From Ilyomonas sp965277535 (lineage in GTDB: Bacteria > Bacteroidota > Bacteroidia > Chitinophagales > Chitinophagaceae): a stretch of DNA of 64,000 nucleotides. The number at the start of each line of letters is the position of its first letter. The first letter of the stretch is position 1. Where the stretch lies: the NCBI GenBank assembly GCA_965277535.1, contig OZ255825.1:3410001-3474000 (forward strand). The letters run 5' to 3'. Shown in pieces: positions 60,982-64,000 of the stretch. Under the pieces are notes generated by a model that was given only the letters and a program-made list of their open reading frames with translations, had not been told where the DNA came from and did not search any database. The position numbers were made by a program, and so were the translations under genes.

Positions 60982-62886
60982 CTATTTAATAAGCAAACAT
61001 TTTGAATCGTAAGGATTCAACACCACGCTAATATCTCCGCCCGCATGTTGTATTTTTTCCTTAGTGAAAATATCAGTGAGTACATGCTTGCCGGATAATT
61101 CTTTAACTTCTTTTGCAGTTACCATAACCTGAATCGCGGTATCGGCTGTATTGATCAGCACAATATATTTCTGCCCGTTATTCATCCTTACCCATTTGGT
61201 TGGCTGTTCCGTATCCATCAGGTCTAACGGAACGCCTGGTTTTCCGGGACCATATTGTGCTAAAGTGGCAGCCAAATCCCATATTTCTTTTTTCACGCCG
61301 GCAGGCTGGTCGCCCCAGTTTACATGACCGCCCAAGACAAAGCACATGGTTGCCCATGTTTTTGCTTTTGTATAAGTAAATCCTTCATATTGCCGGTCGC
61401 CCGATTCCAAAGCATATCCCGGAAAAGCGCCTTCTTTCAGTGTTTGGGGTCCTCTTCCTACAAAAAAATCCGGGTCGGTGTTAAACAAGGCGCCGTTCAT
61501 CCAATATCTATAAGCAATGCGGAGGTAAGTACCTTTGGTAACGTTCCAGTTTTCGGTAATATCAGCCATAATCCTTCCGCCGTCGCATACCATGGCGCAG
61601 GGCGCCATTACGGTGCTGCATCCCAATAAAAAAGCATCGGAGCCAATTGCCTTTCTTATCTCCAGTAAAAAATCTCTGATAACGCGTTCGGGAGGAAACT
61701 TGGAATATTTAAAAGGCTTATCTGTATAAGCTAAAGCAAGAAAATCTATTTTGAAATACTTGTAACCTGATGCGCTCAATTCTCTGAATCTTTCTATCAC
61801 ATACTTCCTCACATTTGGGTCGCTTGGATCTACCCGATAACGGATGACGTGGTTAGGAACTTCTTCCTGAACTGTCATGTTGTATTTATCAACCATATCT
61901 TTATTAGACCAAAAGGGTGAAATCCAAACGCCGGGTTCCATGCCGGCATGGTGCACAATTTTTGCCCAGCCTTTTTCTCCTTCGGGAAATTTAGTGGTGT
62001 CAAATTCCCAACTGCCCCGTTGCGGAAACCAGCCATCATCCAACGTAAAATAACGAAGTTTGGAAGGATACCTGGCATTGAAGCTTTGTAAAGAATCCAA
62101 AACAGGCTTTAGCTCTTTGGTAGAAATAGCGCCGCGAAAAAAATCCCAGGTATTGAAACCGGAATGAGCCACCGCTTTTGATGGTGGCATGGCTGGTGTG
62201 TACATTTTTCCAATGGCTTGCCAGCCGTCCATCGCATTAAATTCAGCACTCAATAAGATGGGATCGAATGCAATCGTTTCACCCGGATCAACCGGAAATT
62301 TTCTACCTCTAAAATTGACATAAGCCGTAAGGCTGTCGCCCCTCTTTTTTATCATAGAAGTCCAGAGTTGCGGCGGATGGTAGGTTATCATCCAGGCTGA
62401 TCCCATTCTGTCTTTATCAGAATACAAGGCAGTGTAGTAATAACTCTCACCATCCTTTGCGCGACCGACTTCGTACGTTGCGCTTTCCCACATCATGCGC
62501 AGGTCGGCACCACCAGAGCCTTTTAAAGCAGCATTGCAATTCACTACTACAGGTTCAAAAGAAGTAATCCATAAGGTGTCGGATGTATGGTTAGTTACAG
62601 ACACTGCCATTTGCACCCACTTGTCATCTATCACCTTTAATTGTGTATAAACATCAAGCTTGTCAATGGTAGTATGCAAGTTCCCATTGGTTTGCTTTGC
62701 TTTTACCAGAATATTTTTTCCGTTTAACTGAGAAGATATGTGAGGCAGAGATTGCGAGGCAGAAAAAACATCCCAATTTCCTTTCGCCGGATTTACTTTG
62801 AAAGTAGTTTGCGAGTAAATAAAAAGGGGCAAAAACAAAAGCGCAAAAAAATGCAGAAGCCATCTAACCTTCAGATGAAAAGTCAT
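60982..62886 (-). CDS. Clan GH-D alpha-galactosidase-like glycoside hydrolase
   Basis: A 634-residue secreted protein from the second Met (MTFHLKVRWLLHFFALLFLPLFIYS signal); ATG 62928 is an alternative. After an N-terminal beta-domain the barrel shows LRYFTLDDGWFPQRGSW, EPGVWISPFWSNK, GYKYFKIDFLALAY (nucleophile Asp in K-x-D) and CSTVMAPCAMVCDGGRIM. This fits clan GH-D (GH27/GH36). Removes alpha-linked galactose or related sugars. Signal peptide coding holds a 12-mer copy (62827). Confidence 0.8.
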   Translation of the reverse strand: MTFHLKVRWLLHFFALLFLPLFIYSQTTFKVNPAKGNWDVFSASQSLPHISSQLNGKNILVKAKQTNGNLHTTIDKLDVYTQLKVIDDKWVQMAVSVTNHTSDTLWITSFEPVVVNCNAALKGSGGADLRMMWESATYEVGRAKDGESYYYTALYSDKDRMGSAWMITYHPPQLWTSMIKKRGDSLTAYVNFRGRKFPVDPGETIAFDPILLSAEFNAMDGWQAIGKMYTPAMPPSKAVAHSGFNTWDFFRGAISTKELKPVLDSLQSFNARYPSKLRYFTLDDGWFPQRGSWEFDTTKFPEGEKGWAKIVHHAGMEPGVWISPFWSNKDMVDKYNMTVQEEVPNHVIRYRVDPSDPNVRKYVIERFRELSASGYKYFKIDFLALAYTDKPFKYSKFPPERVIRDFLLEIRKAIGSDAFLLGCSTVMAPCAMVCDGGRIMADITENWNVTKGTYLRIAYRYWMNGALFNTDPDFFVGRGPQTLKEGAFPGYALESGDRQYEGFTYTKAKTWATMCFVLGGHVNWGDQPAGVKKEIWDLAATLAQYGPGKPGVPLDLMDTEQPTKWVRMNNGQKYIVLINTADTAIQVMVTAKEVKELSGKHVLTDIFTKEKIQHAGGDISVVLNPYDSKCLLIK

Positions 62887-63008
62887 TTTTGCAAACAGCG
62901 TAGTTGTATTTTTTTTCAAAGCAATCATCGTTTATTATATAACCGTTGGCCGAGTTAATAAGCAGTAATTCACAACGATGCCATCGGAACTTCGTGTTTG
63001 TAAAAAAG

Positions 63009-63033
63009 GTTTGTTTTTGCAGTAAAAACAAAC
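63009..63033. repeat. 10-bp inverted repeat built from the 12-mer core
   Basis: GTTTGTTTTT (63009-63018) and AAAAACAAAC (63024-63033) are exact complements around GCAGT. The left arm plus GC is one of the GCAAAAACAAA matches. It could form a stem; A/T-only, so weak. Confidence 0.5.
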
Positions 63034-63198
63034 GCTGTAAGAGTTCCTCTGCTTGAATAAGGGCAGCTTCTACGGAGCCTGTTTGTTTTTGCCCATTTTT
63101 TTAACTACAAACACGCATCCCTTACAGAGCCATATGTACAACTCTGCTAACGAGTTATCATACTTAAGAATGGAGCAAGATATAAGAACCAGCAAAAG

Positions 63199-63222
63199 AA
63201 AGCATCCTGCACTTACCTGTTT
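63199..63222. repeat. 24-bp repeat, copy 2
   Basis: One mismatch from 58311-58334. It lies about 20 bp after the sialate O-acetylesterase stop on the minus strand. Confidence 0.6.
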
Positions 63223-63242
63223 TAAAATGAGAGATACTGGTT

Positions 63243-64000
63243 TTATTTTTTTGTCGAAACCAAAAATGGAGAAGCCGGTAAATTTTCTTTATTGAATAAT
63301 GAAACAGCCGGGTTATCAGCCCATGCATATCTTACTGAAACAGGCTTTGTAATAGAATTTGCGGTTACAATTACAGTGTTGTTTTTTATATAAGCACCAG
63401 CAGAAAAAAAGCGATTTGGAGTTGCAGCATCTGCCATTTCAAACCCCTGCAGTTGATTGCCTGTTTTACTCAACAAACCTTTGCCAATGTGCGTGAAATA
63501 AAGTATCGCTTTATCGCCTTGCCTTTTTATTTGGGTAATAATGGGACCGCTTACTTTTACACCACGTTGTTTGTATTCATTTGCCAATGCCCAGCGTGCA
63601 GAACGCTCGCCTACCGGCATTTTATTAGCCGGATGAATAGTGGTGGAATCGCCCACATCAATGGTAACAATTAAACCAGTATGCGGTGTTCGTTTTGTAA
63701 TGGCTAACTGCGCCTGCCGTATCACTGCCCATTGCAAATTGGTAGAAGTGTCTTTATAATTGGGCAATTGAATAACGTAAAAAGGCAAACGATTATCGTT
63801 CCAGGCGCTCCGCCAGTTTTGGATAAGTGCCTGTAGTAATGGTTTATAAATGACCGTGCGTTCATCCATATTTCTGCCTGAATTATCACTGAAGCTGTTT
63901 GATTCTCCCTGGTACCAAAGCATGCCTTTTACTGCAAAAGGAATGACCGGCTTTACTACATCATCATAAAATTTTCCGGGCATAAAGTTGATAAGGGGAT
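63243..64000 (-). CDS. Sialate O-acetylesterase-type SGNH esterase (5' end missing)
   Basis: The frame is open through the right edge, so the N-terminal part (with the catalytic Ser) is outside. Present: VIPFAVKGMLWYQGESNS, the conserved block of SASA/carbohydrate esterase proteins, LPFYVIQLPNY, WAVIRQAQL, and DVGDSTTIHPANK with the Asp/His of the triad. C-terminal beta-domain ends SPFLVSTKK. Removes O-acetyl groups from sugars; in this block likely from acetylated pectin. Confidence 0.85.
   Translation of the reverse strand, partial: PLINFMPGKFYDDVVKPVIPFAVKGMLWYQGESNSFSDNSGRNMDERTVIYKPLLQALIQNWRSAWNDNRLPFYVIQLPNYKDTSTNLQWAVIRQAQLAITKRTPHTGLIVTIDVGDSTTIHPANKMPVGERSARWALANEYKQRGVKVSGPIITQIKRQGDKAILYFTHIGKGLLSKTGNQLQGFEMADAATPNRFFSAGAYIKNNTVIVTANSITKPVSVRYAWADNPAVSLFNKENLPASPFLVSTKK

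Larger units (their letters stand above)
62887..63242. other. Intergenic region with several short repeats
   Basis: It contains the inverted GTTTGTTTTT/AAAAACAAAC pair (63009-63033), the reverse 12-mer (63082-63093) and copy 2 of the 24-bp repeat. No reading frame with protein character. Probably the promoter/leader of the GH-D gene. Confidence 0.55.

Noticed and set aside
1..64000. CRISPR arrays, rRNA genes, intact IS elements, prophage
   Set aside because: No regularly spaced repeats, no rRNA-like text, no transposase or phage structural genes seen. The holin-like gene at 30789-31178 belongs to a cellular stress family.

Overview
The window looks like a chromosome segment of a member of the Bacteroidota, most likely a Chitinophagaceae-type soil or plant-associated bacterium. 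The signs are: TAnnTTTG promoter boxes (best case TTG-N20-TACTTTTG ahead of tRNA-Glu), Sec lipoproteins, a type IX-type C-terminal sorting domain, a lipoprotein TamA variant (TamL) with TamB, a GH144/PF10091-type glucanase, and many glycoside hydrolases. Genus cannot be set from sequence alone.

Layout. 1-5.1 kb: 3' end of a secreted glycoside hydrolase, a DUF6934-type gene frameshifted by a 7-bp tandem duplication plus a 49-aa companion (the pair lies between two GTTAGCAG repeats with an attC-like hairpin), and a large FG-GAP/ASPIC lipoprotein. 5.2-12.1 kb: a complete TetR-controlled ABC-2 efflux operon on the minus strand (tetR, tolC-like, hlyD-like, two ATPases, two permeases). Two copies of a three-half-site operator lie at the starts of tetR and tolC. 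12.2-15 kb: an accessory patch showing decay (carboxymuconolactone-decarboxylase gene with an in-frame amber stop, PEP-mutase-like gene, orphan antitoxin). 14.8-22.3 kb: acyltransferase-like membrane protein, Tat-exported short-chain dehydrogenase, DoxX-like protein, a PQQ-propeller T9SS protein, a RelE/ParE-type toxin-antitoxin pair, and a sugar nucleotidyltransferase. 22.5-31.5 kb: tamL, tamB and a tightly coupled four-gene membrane/stress cluster. 31.7-41.5 kb: diheme cytochrome c, lipid A-type acyltransferase, nadB, GH144-like glucanase, a small HExxH protein, birA, and rsfS-ftsH-lutC. 41.6-48.2 kb: a beta-CASP metallo-hydrolase gene broken by three single-base deletions, tRNA-Glu(TTC), and the ybbA-ybbP/tesA-type locus. 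48.3-64 kb: a minus-strand run of secreted carbohydrate-active enzymes (GH78-like, MGH1/GH63-like, GH51, GH106, truncated GH43, GH95, clan GH-D, sialate O-acetylesterase) that looks like the enzyme part of a polysaccharide utilisation locus for rhamnose-, arabinose-, galactose- and fucose-containing pectin (RG-I/RG-II-like). No SusC/SusD pair is in the window.

Things that stand out beyond single genes: an over-represented dispersed word GGCAAAAACAAA (eight exact copies), a near-identical 24-bp repeat inside the PUL, two REP-like inverted-repeat elements, and five genes in different stages of decay although very long reading frames nearby are intact.
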